Shown here: positions 25,012 through 34,212 of the stretch, piece after piece
Layout of the letters: each line of letters starts with the position of its first letter
Position numbering within the stretch: the first letter of the stretch is position 1
DNA from: SIG299 sp045531895
Lineage (GTDB): Bacteria > Bacillota > Clostridia > Lachnospirales > Lachnospiraceae
Assembly: GCA_045531895.1 (NCBI GenBank)
Contig: JAZSEW010000098.1
Location: forward strand, 1-64,000
Reading direction: 5' to 3'
Length of the DNA: 64,000 nt
The notes under the pieces: generated by a model
The model's input: only the letters and a program-made list of their open reading frames with translations
What the model was told of the DNA's origin: nothing
The model's database searches: none
Made by a program: the position numbers and the translations under genes

Positions 25012-25629
25012 ATGAAATTATCTGAAAAAATTATTGAACTTAGAAAATCTAAAGGTATGACTCAAGAAGAACTTGCCGACTTTTGCAACGTTAGCCGTCA
25101 GTCTATCTCTAAGTGGGAGGCAGATGTTGCCTTGCCGGAACTGGATAAGCTGTTAATTTTAAGCAAGACTTTTCAGGTTTCTCTGGATGTTCTGGTGAAG
25201 GATGAGTTGGAGTTAAACAGTGTAAAAGAAGTATATATCTGTGGAAACAATGCGCTTAACAAAAAGAAAGCAGAAGTTTACGAGGGAATGCTGATTAAAG
25301 AAAGTCTCGAGGATGATGCTGTCATTGATTTGCTGAATGTTCACAAGGTGGAACTTTGGAATACCGGTGGTAATCCAAAGTATTGGACAGTTCTTTATTT
25401 TACAAGTTCACATGGGAATTTTCCGGAACAGATTTCCAAGGTGATGATTGCGGACGAAGTCCGTGGCGGTAACTGGTTTGTGGATTTCAAAGCAGGAAAT
25501 ACAAAGTATATTGTGTTCCGGAACAAGGTATTGCAGTATCAAATCGGAAATGCAGAAGAGAAGGAAACGGTATGTGCAGAATGCAGGAAACTTGGAATTT
25601 CAGACAGTGAAATGAACTGGGCTGAGTAA
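25012..25629 (+). CDS. XRE-family HTH regulator with C-terminal domain of unknown function
   Basis: Residues 1-65 form a Cro/CI HTH (EKIIELRKSKGMTQEELADFCNVSRQSISKWE). The remaining 140 residues are soluble, with mixed strands and several tryptophans and cysteines, and I recognise no effector family. It begins behind GGAGGA and lies 26 bp before the DUF2461 gene, perhaps forming a small operon with it and the MmcQ/YjbR gene. Confidence 0.82.
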   Translation: MKLSEKIIELRKSKGMTQEELADFCNVSRQSISKWEADVALPELDKLLILSKTFQVSLDVLVKDELELNSVKEVYICGNNALNKKKAEVYEGMLIKESLEDDAVIDLLNVHKVELWNTGGNPKYWTVLYFTSSHGNFPEQISKVMIADEVRGGNWFVDFKAGNTKYIVFRNKVLQYQIGNAEEKETVCAECRKLGISDSEMNWAE

Positions 25630-25655
25630 AGAAAATAGCAGAGAGGAATTTTGAT

Positions 25656-26315
25656 ATGTTTCGAGGGTTTAATGATTCCACAATCAAGTATTTTGAGGCG
25701 ATACAAAGAGAAAACAGCAAAAGCAATTATAAAGCAAATGAGCAGTACTATTTCGAAGGGGTAAAAGAACCGTTAGAGGAATTATATTATGAGTTGTTCA
25801 ATTATTTTGGCAATGTTGACAGTCAGTTGCTCAGTAATAAACGGCGGTGTGTGTCTTCTGCCTATAACGATGCCAGGTTTTGCCGTGAGGAGCCAATCAA
25901 GGAGTATTTTTATATTCGCTTTAAGTTAGATAAGGGCAGTAAAAAGAGTGCACCTGGATTTTTTTTGGATGCATCTTTGGAAGGCTATCGGTATGGTATG
26001 AGTATCTACAAACCGGAACCAAAGGACATGGAGTGTATTCGGGAATATTTTCTGAATAATAAGTATTCTGCCATAGAGGCAGTACAGAAGTTTACAACTG
26101 CCGGCTTGCTGGAATTACAGGGTGAAAGCTACAAAAAGGTGCATTACCCGGAGGCGGATGAGGTACTGAAACCAGTATTGGAACGCAAGCGACTGGCATT
26201 TGTGAAGGAAAGTACGTTGAACGATACATTTTTTAGCAGAAATCTTCTTGATATTATGCTGGCAGCATACGATAGTGTGGCAGATATTTATCAGTTGATG
26301 AAGGAGGCACTTTAG
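25656..26315 (+). CDS. DUF2461 family protein
   Basis: A 219-residue protein of the DUF2461/TIGR02453 type. The start FRGFNDSTIKYFEAIQRENSKSNYKAN and the pattern YFYIRFKLDKG ... GFFLDASLEGYRYGMSIY fit the family. Function is unknown. It is flanked by an XRE regulator and an MmcQ/YjbR protein at short distances. Confidence 0.8.
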   Translation: MFRGFNDSTIKYFEAIQRENSKSNYKANEQYYFEGVKEPLEELYYELFNYFGNVDSQLLSNKRRCVSSAYNDARFCREEPIKEYFYIRFKLDKGSKKSAPGFFLDASLEGYRYGMSIYKPEPKDMECIREYFLNNKYSAIEAVQKFTTAGLLELQGESYKKVHYPEADEVLKPVLERKRLAFVKESTLNDTFFSRNLLDIMLAAYDSVADIYQLMKEAL

Positions 26316-26321
26316 GTAGCT

Positions 26322-26699
26322 ATGAGAGATAATGAGCAAGCAATGAAAACATCGGAGATGATTACCCGGGAAATAGTGTTATCCTATGGTCTTTCTCTTC
26401 CCGGCACCTATCAGGACGCCCCTTTTCATGATGAAAACTGGCAACTGGTGAGAGTACGGAAGAATAAGAAAGCCTTTTTATGGTCGTATGAACGGAATGG
26501 GCAGCAATGTATTAATGTGAAGGTGAGTCCGGAATGGCGGGAATTCTGGCGAAGTGCTTATGCAGCGGTACAGCCGGGATACCACCAGAATAAAGAGCAC
26601 TGGAATACCGTAATTCTGGACGGTTCTGTGCCGGATGAGGAAGTAAAGCGAATGATAGCGGAAAGCTATGACTTGGTAGTTGCGTCAAAGAAAAAATAA
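26322..26699 (+). CDS. MmcQ/YjbR family protein
   Basis: This 125-residue protein has the MmcQ/YjbR fold signatures: YGLSLPGTYQDAPF, a middle INVKVSPEWREFWR segment, and GYHQNKEHWNTVILDG. The family has a CyaY-like alpha/beta fold and is often annotated as DNA-binding without a defined role. GGAGG lies inside the end of the preceding gene. A second ATG at 26343 is a possible alternative start, since the family often begins near MKTSEMI. Confidence 0.8.
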   Translation: MRDNEQAMKTSEMITREIVLSYGLSLPGTYQDAPFHDENWQLVRVRKNKKAFLWSYERNGQQCINVKVSPEWREFWRSAYAAVQPGYHQNKEHWNTVILDGSVPDEEVKRMIAESYDLVVASKKK

Positions 26700-26745
26700 T
26701 CTTATAAGATTTTGGAAATAATCTTCCGATATATGTTATGCAGGG

Positions 26746-26789
26746 AAGCGCAGAGAACAGCAAGTTGTTTTGTTGTCTCAGCGCTTTTT
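26746..26789 (+). terminator. Imperfect hairpin terminator
   Basis: AGCGC-AGAGA-type arm from 26747 pairs with TCTCAGCGCT ending 26785, with some inner mismatches, and TTTTT follows. It ends the three-gene unit and excludes a translation start for the next gene upstream of it. Confidence 0.65.
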
Positions 26790-26816
26790 CTTTACAAAAG
26801 TTTCGGGGAGGCAAAT

Positions 26817-27377
26817 ATGACAAAAATTACATACAATAATTTGACGACAGAACAGAGAGAAAATTTAAAGGAAGCTTTTGATAAGATAAAATTTAAAATC
26901 AGTTATGGTCTGGATGCTGAAACGGAAGAGGAGGCAAAGAAGAAACTGGAAGCGCAGATTTATGCCAAGCTTCAATCAGGAAAGAAACTGTCATCTAAGG
27001 AAATGCAGTATCTGCAGCAGTATAATCCGACTCTTTATATGCAGGCAATGAGGGTGGAGCAAAAGCGCAAGGCATTGGAAAATCAGTTGCAACATGCAAA
27101 ATCCAAAGAAGAGGTGAAGAAGATTTCCGCGTCTGCGTTGGCCTCGGTGAGAGAGGATGACCCGGCAAAGCAGTATGTGGTAGCGGCCATTCAGGAAACA
27201 GTAAAAGAGTTTAAAGAGTCGGATGCATATAAAAGGCTTCCGGAAACGGAAGAACAGGCAGAAAAAAAGGATAGTGTAGTAAGAAACGGAATATCTTATG
27301 AATTTGGTGAAAATTCTTATCAGGTAGCTTATACAGCAGAGGAAGATGTACAAGTGGAATTTCATATTACAGCATAA
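26817..27377 (+). CDS. Helical conserved protein of unknown function
   Basis: I start this at 26817 (MTKITYNNLTTEQ), 186 residues, behind GGGGAGG. The frame is open from 26712 but that part spans a terminator. The protein is charged, mostly alpha-helical with probable coiled coil (about residues 35-110), and ends in a short strand-rich segment. It has no signal peptide or membrane helix, and I recognise no family. A terminator directly follows. Confidence 0.65.
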   Translation: MTKITYNNLTTEQRENLKEAFDKIKFKISYGLDAETEEEAKKKLEAQIYAKLQSGKKLSSKEMQYLQQYNPTLYMQAMRVEQKRKALENQLQHAKSKEEVKKISASALASVREDDPAKQYVVAAIQETVKEFKESDAYKRLPETEEQAEKKDSVVRNGISYEFGENSYQVAYTAEEDVQVEFHITA

Positions 27378-27381
27378 AAAG

Positions 27382-27416
27382 AGGAGATGCAACTAGATTT
27401 GGTGCATCTCCTTTTG
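27382..27416. terminator. Bidirectional terminator
   Basis: AGGAGATGCA (27382-27391) pairs with TGCATCTCCT (27403-27412), followed by TTT. It lies between convergent genes. Confidence 0.85.
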
Positions 27417-27455
27417 AACATTTTATCAATAATAGCAAAAAGATAATAGGCATAG

Positions 27456-28334
27456 TTAGTCAGAAAAAGCGAAGGTCTGCCGATGTTCGTCCCGATATTT
27501 TTTAGGTGTAACCGAATGTTTTTTCTTAAAACTTTTAATCATATGGCTACAATCGGAAAATCCGGTTTCCTGGGCAATGTAGTTTAAGTCAAAATTAGTG
27601 AACAGAAGATATTCTTCCACTTTATACAGGCGACGTTCTTCCAGGTATTCTTTACATGTTTTGCCGTAAACCGCCGGAAATTTTTTTGCGAAGTAAGAAT
27701 AACTCATGTGACAGGCTTCGGCAATTTCAGGAACGGAAAGCTCGGCACTCATATGCTGGTCAATATATTCTGTAATAGTGTAAATGTCGTAGGTGTCATC
27801 GTGGTAAGAGACATCATCAATAATAAAGCCGCGGGAAATCCAATGGCGGATAATTTCTATTAACAATTCATTGATACGACATTGAATCATCTGGTTGCTG
27901 CCATAAGCCTGATGGTGGATTTCTTCGATACATTTTTTAAAGGAATTGGCGGCATCGTAGTTTTCCAAGGTACCGGAAGGAAAGTAAACAGGCATTTCGT
28001 TGGCTCTTGCGTTGCGAAAAACATTTCGAAGCTTTAAGGAGCTTCCCTGGAAAAGATTTAAAATATTGATATCAAATTTAAGAACAGCGTAATTTACACG
28101 GGCACCTGCGGTGATGGCGTGGACGGATTGGGGATGAAATAAAATCAAATCCCCGGGGGTAACCTGATATGTATTGTTATCTACAATAATAGTGGCAATG
28201 CCGTCTAACATAAAAATAACTTCCATGTAGTAGTGCCAGTGGGCACGAACCGGAAACTGGTTAATGTCAGAGTCAAAGTAAAAACATTCGATAGGACGAT
28301 TGATAATATCTCCATATTCAAACAGCTGGTTCAT
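27456..28334 (-). CDS. AraC-family regulator with cupin sensor domain
   Basis: This 292-residue regulator has an N-terminal cupin half (HWHYYMEVIFMLDG and TPGDLILFHPQSVH), which normally binds a sugar. Two HTH motifs occur in the C-terminal 100 residues (SVPEIAEACHMSYSYFAKKF and LNYIAQETGFSDCSHMIKSFKK). It is divergent from the dehydrogenase genes at 28.8-30.5 kb, with the iron-ADH remnant between them, and is the obvious candidate to control them. The inducer is unknown. Confidence 0.88.
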   Translation of the reverse strand: MNQLFEYGDIINRPIECFYFDSDINQFPVRAHWHYYMEVIFMLDGIATIIVDNNTYQVTPGDLILFHPQSVHAITAGARVNYAVLKFDINILNLFQGSSLKLRNVFRNARANEMPVYFPSGTLENYDAANSFKKCIEEIHHQAYGSNQMIQCRINELLIEIIRHWISRGFIIDDVSYHDDTYDIYTITEYIDQHMSAELSVPEIAEACHMSYSYFAKKFPAVYGKTCKEYLEERRLYKVEEYLLFTNFDLNYIAQETGFSDCSHMIKSFKKKHSVTPKKYRDEHRQTFAFSD

Positions 28335-28388
28335 CTGTTTACTCCTTTGAAAATATTTTTTTACAATTTTTATATAAATATATTATAG

Positions 28389-28718
28389 CATAGGAAATTT
28401 CGAAATGCTACAATAAAAGAAATTATAGAACATGAATTATCAGGGTTATACGATTGTGCACATGGAGCAGGTCTGGCGGTTATTATGCCTGCCTGGATGG
28501 AATATGTGTACAAGCACGATGTAAACCGTTTTGTGCAGATGGCAACCAGAGTGTTTGGCTGTGAATTAGATGAGGAGAATCCGGAAAATACGGCAAAGGC
28601 AGGTATTAAGGCGTTCCGCAGGTTTTTACATGATATTGGTATGCCAATCAATTTTGCAGAGCTTGGTGCAAAGGATGTTGCAAATATTTATACCATTGCA
28701 GCAAGAGCAACGTTATAG
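28389..28718 (+). pseudogene. Iron-containing alcohol dehydrogenase, C-terminal remnant
   Basis: The open frame starts right after an in-frame TAG (28386) with no start codon. It reads HELSGLYDCAHGAGLAVIMP, then MEYVYKHDVNRFVQMATRVFG and a GMPINFAELGAKD end. This is the C-terminal third of a BDH/iron-ADH, including the HxxxH-type metal region (HELS...HGAG). About 270 N-terminal residues are missing and the natural C-terminus is shortened. It stands between an AraC regulator and dehydrogenase genes, where a full enzyme would make sense. Confidence 0.85.
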
Positions 28719-28785
28719 TATCTCTTTTATTAGGAGTAATCTGGGATGATATTCTGCATATGTGCAGGGAAAGGATGAACCATTT

Positions 28786-29796
28786 ATGAAAATTTTACTT
28801 ATTGGCGGTACCGGAACTATCAGTTCTGCTATTACAAGACAGCTGGCAAAAACAGAACATGAGGTGTATGTATTAAACCGTGGCAATCAGAACGACAGTA
28901 TTCCACAAAATATAAAAGTAATTGTGGCGGATATCAATAACGAAGCAGAAGCCAAAGAAAAACTGGCTGGTATGACCTTTGATGCAGTTTGTGATTTTAT
29001 TGGATTTGTGCCTGCTCAGTTAGAGAGAGATTATCGTTTGTTTGAGGGAAAAACAAAGCAGTTTTTATACATCAGTTCGGCATCTGCCTATCACAAACCG
29101 GTGCGGGATTACCGTATCAGCGAGGCAACTACTTTAGCAAATCCTTATTGGGAGTACTCCAGAAATAAAATTGCCTGCGAAGAGTTTTTATTTAAAATGT
29201 ATCGGGAAAATGGGTTCCCTGTAACGATTATCCGTCCAAGCCACACGTATTGTGAGCGTTCTGTGCCGCTTGGAGTACATGGAGATAAGGGAAGCTGGCA
29301 GGTAATAAAGAGAATGCTGGACGGTAAGCCGGTCATCATTCATGGAGATGGCACTTCTTTATGGACCATTACCTGGAATGAGGATTTCGCCAAGGCATTT
29401 ATTGGTCTTCTTGGCAATCCGCATGCCATTGGAGAAGCGTTCCAGATTACTTCCGATGAGTCAGTGACCTGGAATCAGATTTATCAGAGTATTGCGGAGG
29501 CCTTGGGTGTCGAATTAAAACCATACTATGTGGCTTCCGATTTGTTAGATGCTCTGGGTCACTATGATTTCAGAGGCGGTCTTATCGGCGATAAAGCAAA
29601 CAGTGTAGTGTTCAATAATACCAAGGTTAAAAACGCGGTGCCGGGTTTTGTATGTACTACCCGGGCAGAAGAAGGTATCCGCAAAGCAGTAGAATACATG
29701 CTTGCTCATCCGGAAGTTCAGGAAGAAGACCCGGAATTTGATGCATGGTGCGATAAAGTAATTGCAAAGTTAGAGAAGCTGAAGGAGGAATTTTAA
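28786..29796 (+). CDS. NAD-dependent epimerase/dehydratase (extended SDR)
   Basis: The N-terminal NAD motif GGTGTISSAI (residues 7-16) opens a Rossmann fold. The SSASAY segment around 100 and a YWEYSRNK (YxxxK) motif around 125-132 are the SDR catalytic residues. The 336-residue protein resembles clostridial 'NAD-dependent dehydratase' proteins acting on sugars. I start it at ATG 28786 (MKILLIGG) rather than the in-frame GTG at 28762. The following SDR gene is 1 bp away, so both are co-transcribed. Confidence 0.85.
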   Translation: MKILLIGGTGTISSAITRQLAKTEHEVYVLNRGNQNDSIPQNIKVIVADINNEAEAKEKLAGMTFDAVCDFIGFVPAQLERDYRLFEGKTKQFLYISSASAYHKPVRDYRISEATTLANPYWEYSRNKIACEEFLFKMYRENGFPVTIIRPSHTYCERSVPLGVHGDKGSWQVIKRMLDGKPVIIHGDGTSLWTITWNEDFAKAFIGLLGNPHAIGEAFQITSDESVTWNQIYQSIAEALGVELKPYYVASDLLDALGHYDFRGGLIGDKANSVVFNNTKVKNAVPGFVCTTRAEEGIRKAVEYMLAHPEVQEEDPEFDAWCDKVIAKLEKLKEEF

Positions 29797-29797
29797 T

Positions 29798-30544
29798 ATG
29801 GTTGATGTAAAAGGACGTTGGGCATTTATTACCGGTGCCAGCCGCGGTATCGGATATTTAACTGCACTGTTTATGGCAGAAAAGGGCTGTAACCTGATTT
29901 TACATGGAAGAACAAAGGAACATTGTGAAAAGGTTTATAATGAAGTCAAGGCGCGTGGTGTGGAAGCGTATGTTGTTAATGCAGAGCTGGCGGATTTGGA
30001 TGCTGTAGATGCTATGTTGAAAGAAATTGATTCTTTTGGTGTGCGTGTGGATATTGTACTTAACAATGCAGGTCTGCAGATTGCTTACCGTAATGAATAC
30101 TTTAACACTCCGGTATCTGATTATACGGAAAGCTTTAAAATTAACACGATTGCTCCGGCCATGATTTGTTATCACTTTATGCCAAAGATGATTGAGTATG
30201 GTTTCGGAAGAATATTAAATACTACCAGCGGCATCCGTTTGGAACCACAGCAGGCAGGCTATTCTGCCAGCAAGGCGGCATTAGACAAAATCACTATTGA
30301 CCTTGGCTCTACAGTAGAAGGCACCGATGTAATGATTAATTTAACTGACCCGGGCTGGTGCAGAACAGACCTTGGCGGACCGCATGCGCCGAATGCACCG
30401 GAAAGTGCAATTCCGGGTATTGTAGTCGGAGCCTTTGCAGAGGATAAAAAGTCCGGTCGTTTCTTAGGAGCCCAGTACTTTGCCGGTATGTCCTTAGAGG
30501 ATGCGGTAAAGAAGGCAGAAACTGAATTTGATAGTCCGTACTAA
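29798..30544 (+). CDS. Short-chain dehydrogenase/reductase
   Basis: Classical SDR of 248 residues: cofactor motif TGASRGIG (residues 12-19), NNAG (about 89-92), catalytic Ser in TTSG (about 145) and YSASK (about 157-161). It pairs with the extended SDR upstream and probably oxidises or reduces a sugar or sugar acid, given the AraC/cupin regulator next door. The exact substrate is unknown. A terminator follows. Confidence 0.87.
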   Translation: MVDVKGRWAFITGASRGIGYLTALFMAEKGCNLILHGRTKEHCEKVYNEVKARGVEAYVVNAELADLDAVDAMLKEIDSFGVRVDIVLNNAGLQIAYRNEYFNTPVSDYTESFKINTIAPAMICYHFMPKMIEYGFGRILNTTSGIRLEPQQAGYSASKAALDKITIDLGSTVEGTDVMINLTDPGWCRTDLGGPHAPNAPESAIPGIVVGAFAEDKKSGRFLGAQYFAGMSLEDAVKKAETEFDSPY

Positions 30545-30561
30545 AGAACGGATAAAGTATT

Positions 30562-30602
30562 AAGAGGAGAATTTTACGATAAAGTAAAGTTCTTCTCTTT
30601 TA
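30562..30602 (+). terminator. Hairpin terminator
   Basis: AAGAGGAGAATTTTAC (30562-30577) pairs with GTAAAGTTCTTCTCTT (30584-30599) with two mismatches; the T-rich arm continues to 30602. Confidence 0.75.
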
Positions 30603-30633
30603 TTATGAACTGTAGTTTACTTTTTAATATTGG

Positions 30634-30686
30634 TTGACTTATCGAGTGAAAACATATACAATTAAATAGTCATACTGATATGACTA
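30634..30686 (+). promoter_or_regulatory. Sigma-A promoter with adjoining dyad operator
   Basis: TTGACT (30634-30639), a 17-bp spacer and TACAAT (30657-30662) form the promoter. Directly downstream, a perfect 8-bp dyad TAGTCATA-ctga-TATGACTA (30667-30686) covers the expected transcription start, a classical repressor position. It serves the SDR gene at 30706. The regulator is not identified; the MarR gene at 31660 is a candidate. Confidence 0.65.
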
Positions 30687-30705
30687 ATTTAAGGAGGGTT
30701 TACAA

Positions 30706-31509
30706 ATGAAAAGATTAAAAGACAAGGTTGCTATTGTTACAGGGTCTACCAGCGGAATTGGTATCGGTATTGCCAGACTTTATGCCGCAGAAGGTGCCAA
30801 GGTTGTAGTATGCGGACGCAGGGCAGAAAAAGGTCAGGCGGTGGTTGACCGCATTCGTGAAGAGGGTGGAGAAGCATCATTTCACTTCATGGACATCACG
30901 GATATAACCAGTATTGAAAAGTTAATTTCGGACACGGTAGAAACTTACGGAAAACTGGATATTCTTGTTAATAATGCAGCAAATGTGGGATTAGCGGATG
31001 GACGTGTGGATGAAGTGTCTTTGGAAATGTGGGATGCCATTTTCAACAGTGATTTGCGCGGTACATTTTATACCATTAAGTGTGCGTTAGAATATATGAG
31101 AAAGAACGAGAATGGTGGTTCTATTATCAATATCGGGTCTATGGCTTCCTGTGGCGGTGACCTTGGTGCAACAGCCTATGCCAGTGCCAAGGCCGGAGTA
31201 GACATGCTGACAAAATCGGTAGCACTTCAGTATGGTAAGGACAATATTCGTTGTAACTGTGTTCGTCCGGGGCTTATTGTAACTCCGGAAAATGATGCTT
31301 ATGTGGCACAGGCGGTAAAGGATATTTTCTTAAGTAACATTGCAGTGAACCGCTATGGTTGCCCGGAGGATATCGGCCATATCTGTGTATATTTTGGTTC
31401 TGATGAAAGTTATTATACTAGCGGACAGATTATTACCGTGGATGGTGGTATGAATTCCCATGCACCAACGGTAGCGCAGTTCAGAGAAGCAGGTTCCCGT
31501 ACCTGGTAA
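30706..31509 (+). CDS. Short-chain dehydrogenase/reductase (glucose-1-dehydrogenase type)
   Basis: A 267-residue classical SDR with TGSTSGIGIGIA near residues 13-24, NNAAN, the catalytic Ser in NIGSMAS and YASAK (about 164-168), then a PG motif. The C-terminal GQIITVDGGM is the usual SDR end. It has its own promoter and operator and its own terminator, so it is regulated separately from the SDR pair before it. The substrate is unknown. Confidence 0.88.
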   Translation: MKRLKDKVAIVTGSTSGIGIGIARLYAAEGAKVVVCGRRAEKGQAVVDRIREEGGEASFHFMDITDITSIEKLISDTVETYGKLDILVNNAANVGLADGRVDEVSLEMWDAIFNSDLRGTFYTIKCALEYMRKNENGGSIINIGSMASCGGDLGATAYASAKAGVDMLTKSVALQYGKDNIRCNCVRPGLIVTPENDAYVAQAVKDIFLSNIAVNRYGCPEDIGHICVYFGSDESYYTSGQIITVDGGMNSHAPTVAQFREAGSRTW

Positions 31510-31530
31510 TAAAAAGAATACAATGATGGA

Positions 31531-31566
31531 ATGCCGGACAGATGTTAAAAGCTGTCCGGCATTTTA
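31531..31566. terminator. Hairpin terminator
   Basis: ATGCCGGACA (31531-31540) pairs perfectly with TGTCCGGCAT (31553-31562), followed by TTT. Confidence 0.9.
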
Positions 31567-31603
31567 TATGCGTTAGAAATGGGTCAAAATTATAGGGGAA
31601 AAC

Positions 31604-31632
31604 TTGTCAGAAAAAAATGATAATGTTATAAT
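31604..31632 (+). promoter_or_regulatory. Sigma-A promoter of the MarR gene
   Basis: TTGTCA (31604-31609), a 17-bp spacer and TATAAT (31627-31632). Because transcription starts at about 31639, the in-frame GTG at 31633 cannot be the start of the MarR gene. Confidence 0.7.
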
Positions 31633-31659
31633 GTGAAAAAAATGAAAGGATGCCATAAA

Positions 31660-32082
31660 ATGAAAGAAGCACAGTTGGCATATCAATTACGTGTATTGTT
31701 TGAACAAAAGATAACATCATATTATCTGGATTCGTTTAAGGGAATGTTTGGTAAGGTACAGGTAGAAGTACTTGTTTATTTGTATGATAATGCCGGAGCA
31801 AGGGTTCAGAAATTGGCAGAAAAGTTAAATATTCCGAAACAGCATGCTTCTAAAATTGTAGCGCGTCTGGAAGAACTGGGACTTGTGGTGGGAAATCCGG
31901 ATGAAAGTGACAGAAGAGCAACTTTATACTATTTAACAGAACAGGGCCTGGAACTGATGAACCGGCATATGGAGGACAGTAACCGAAACTTTGAAGAAAT
32001 GTTGAAGTGCCTGACCGAAAAAGAAAAAGAACAGATGACGCACTCTATGAAAACGATGATAGCCCTTCTGAAAAAAATGTAA
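31660..32082 (+). CDS. MarR-family regulator
   Basis: A 140-residue winged-helix protein. The recognition helix region IPKQHASKIVARLEELGLV is followed by the beta-wing motif DESDRRATLYYLTEQG, the hallmark of MarR proteins. The start at 31660 (MKEAQLAYQ) has AAAGGA 9 nt upstream and lies downstream of the promoter. It precedes the large membrane protein gene by about 60 bp and may control it, or the SDR gene behind it. Confidence 0.87.
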   Translation: MKEAQLAYQLRVLFEQKITSYYLDSFKGMFGKVQVEVLVYLYDNAGARVQKLAEKLNIPKQHASKIVARLEELGLVVGNPDESDRRATLYYLTEQGLELMNRHMEDSNRNFEEMLKCLTEKEKEQMTHSMKTMIALLKKM

Positions 32083-32143
32083 AATCAGGAAAGGACTCAT
32101 GGTATAGAGAACATATAGTGAAAAAAAGAAATGGGAGAGACAC

Positions 32144-34207
32144 ATGGAGGAACAGCAGAAAAAACTACAGGAATATGAAAAGCAGCTGGCAGAGCACAGG
32201 GAACAACTGAGGCGGCTGACTGCGGATATGAATTATCTGGAACGGCAACTGGCAACTTTGAAACAGGAGGCAGGAGCAACCTCAGAGAGTGCGAGAAAAC
32301 CCGCGGTAACAGAAATAATACAACAGGCAGTTGCGGATTTATTACCGAAACAGGCGATAAAAACTTTAGGTACAGCAGAAAACAAAGTGCAGGAGTTTCA
32401 AAAAAAGGATCTGGAAAAGACCGTAGGTAGATCCTTAATGGGAATATTTGCCTCGGTGCTGATCTTTATCAGTATTATTTTATTCGCTACTTTGCTGTTA
32501 CCGTATTTTAATGACACGGCCAAAATGGTGACGACCTTTGTGGTAAGCTTTGCATTTACCGGCTTTGGGTTATGGAAGCTGAAAAAGGATAATGAAAATA
32601 AGTTTTATATTGCGGTAACAGGCTGTGGTGTGGGAGCTGTGTATATTTCACTATTGCTCAGTAATTTCTATTTTGGAGTAGTGGGTGACATTACTCTTTA
32701 CATTCTGATCGCCCTTTGGGCAGTGGCAGTATGCCTTTTAGCCAAGCTTCGTAATCAGATATTTCAGGTGATCGGACAGTTGGGAATTACGATTGCCATG
32801 GTGTTTGGTTGTCTTCTCTGTACAGAGGAAGCGGACACAGCAAAATTTATTGCACTTGTTGTGTTCTATCTGATTTCTTCTTCTGTATTTTATCTGGTGC
32901 ACAGGGAAAAGGAATTTATAAAAAACAGAGTGCATTATATATTTAATGGTATTGATTTGCTGGTATTGTATGCCGGATGCGAATTTATCGTGGGTGGAGG
33001 ATTCCATATTGTAAGTGTACTGATACTTGGTATTGTACTGGCATATCTTGTGCTGATGCTTTTTGGCCGGTTGGAAAAGACCGGAATTGATTTTGCTGTA
33101 ATTTTCAGTGCACATGCGTTTCTTTGCTGTTTGTTACTGGCACTGTTGCTTGACGGAAATTATCTTGCCTTTGCCATTGTGGCCTATCTGCTTTGTAGTG
33201 TATTACTCGGTATGTTGGAATGGAGAATACAGGAAAGAACGATAGGGCAGAAACTGGCACAGGGATTTTTAATTTGGCTGGCAGTATACAGTCTTAATGA
33301 AGCGGAAGCACTGTATCTGCATGGGTTGGCGATACTTATTATTCTGCCGTTGCTGCTTGCCGGGTATCTTAGAGGGAACGCGATATTCCGCTATGGAAGT
33401 ATGATAGTGCTGGCGGTTGGCTACGTTGCTTTGAACGATATTGGTACGGCAGAATGTTTTATAACAGGTAGTGTGGTTCTGACAGCAGCCTTTTATTTAA
33501 TGTATCGTTTTAAGGAGCAGTACAGCAAGTACTGTAAATGGCTGGTACATAGTCTTGCAGTTTGTTTTTTACTGATACATGTGCCGGCTGTGGTACGGCT
33601 GTTTACGGACGACTCAGCAATCCGGACAGCGCTGGGATACTCCGTGTGGACTTTATTTAATGTGGCAATGGTAAAGAGTATTTTTGGACGGAATCTGCAA
33701 ACAGGAGAAAAAGAAAAGAATACACTGTACCACATTATCAATCTGTTTGCCATGATTTTTGGCACCATTTTTATTGGTATCAATGCAGGAGAGGTACTGC
33801 ATTTGCTGGTGATTTTAGCGACTTTGGCTGCGTTTATGGTAAACGCAAAGAATCTTTTAGATAAAAGAGAAAATCTGTTTGCCGGGATTTATGTGGGAAT
33901 CAAATTTACCGTATTGGTGATAACAATTCTTGGTTCTTTCAATACGGTGAATTATGTGGTCAGCATTGTCTGCTTTATACTTGCCATTATCAGTATCGCC
34001 GTGGGATTTAAGGCAGAATACCGTTCCTTGCGGTTATTTGGCCTTGCATTGGCCGTAATCAGTATCTTTAAGTTGATTATGGTGGATATCAGCTATAACA
34101 ATACACTGGGAAATGCATTTAGCTTTTTTGCGTCAGGGGTCTTGTGTTTTGTGATTAGTATGATATATAATTATATTGCAAAAAAAGGGACAAAAGAGGA
34201 GGAGTAA
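32144..34207 (+). CDS. Large multi-pass membrane protein, DUF2339-like
   Basis: The first 60 or so residues are a charged coiled coil (EEQQKKLQEYEKQLAEHREQ). A linker and then about 18-20 hydrophobic helices fill residues 95-680. This layout fits DUF2339-type 'predicted membrane protein' families, whose function is unknown. It starts behind GGGAGA and ends 5 bp before pyrK, so pyrK may be partly transcribed with it. There are no catalytic motifs that I can see. Confidence 0.75.
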   Translation: MEEQQKKLQEYEKQLAEHREQLRRLTADMNYLERQLATLKQEAGATSESARKPAVTEIIQQAVADLLPKQAIKTLGTAENKVQEFQKKDLEKTVGRSLMGIFASVLIFISIILFATLLLPYFNDTAKMVTTFVVSFAFTGFGLWKLKKDNENKFYIAVTGCGVGAVYISLLLSNFYFGVVGDITLYILIALWAVAVCLLAKLRNQIFQVIGQLGITIAMVFGCLLCTEEADTAKFIALVVFYLISSSVFYLVHREKEFIKNRVHYIFNGIDLLVLYAGCEFIVGGGFHIVSVLILGIVLAYLVLMLFGRLEKTGIDFAVIFSAHAFLCCLLLALLLDGNYLAFAIVAYLLCSVLLGMLEWRIQERTIGQKLAQGFLIWLAVYSLNEAEALYLHGLAILIILPLLLAGYLRGNAIFRYGSMIVLAVGYVALNDIGTAECFITGSVVLTAAFYLMYRFKEQYSKYCKWLVHSLAVCFLLIHVPAVVRLFTDDSAIRTALGYSVWTLFNVAMVKSIFGRNLQTGEKEKNTLYHIINLFAMIFGTIFIGINAGEVLHLLVILATLAAFMVNAKNLLDKRENLFAGIYVGIKFTVLVITILGSFNTVNYVVSIVCFILAIISIAVGFKAEYRSLRLFGLALAVISIFKLIMVDISYNNTLGNAFSFFASGVLCFVISMIYNYIAKKGTKEEE

Positions 34208-34212
34208 CCCAA

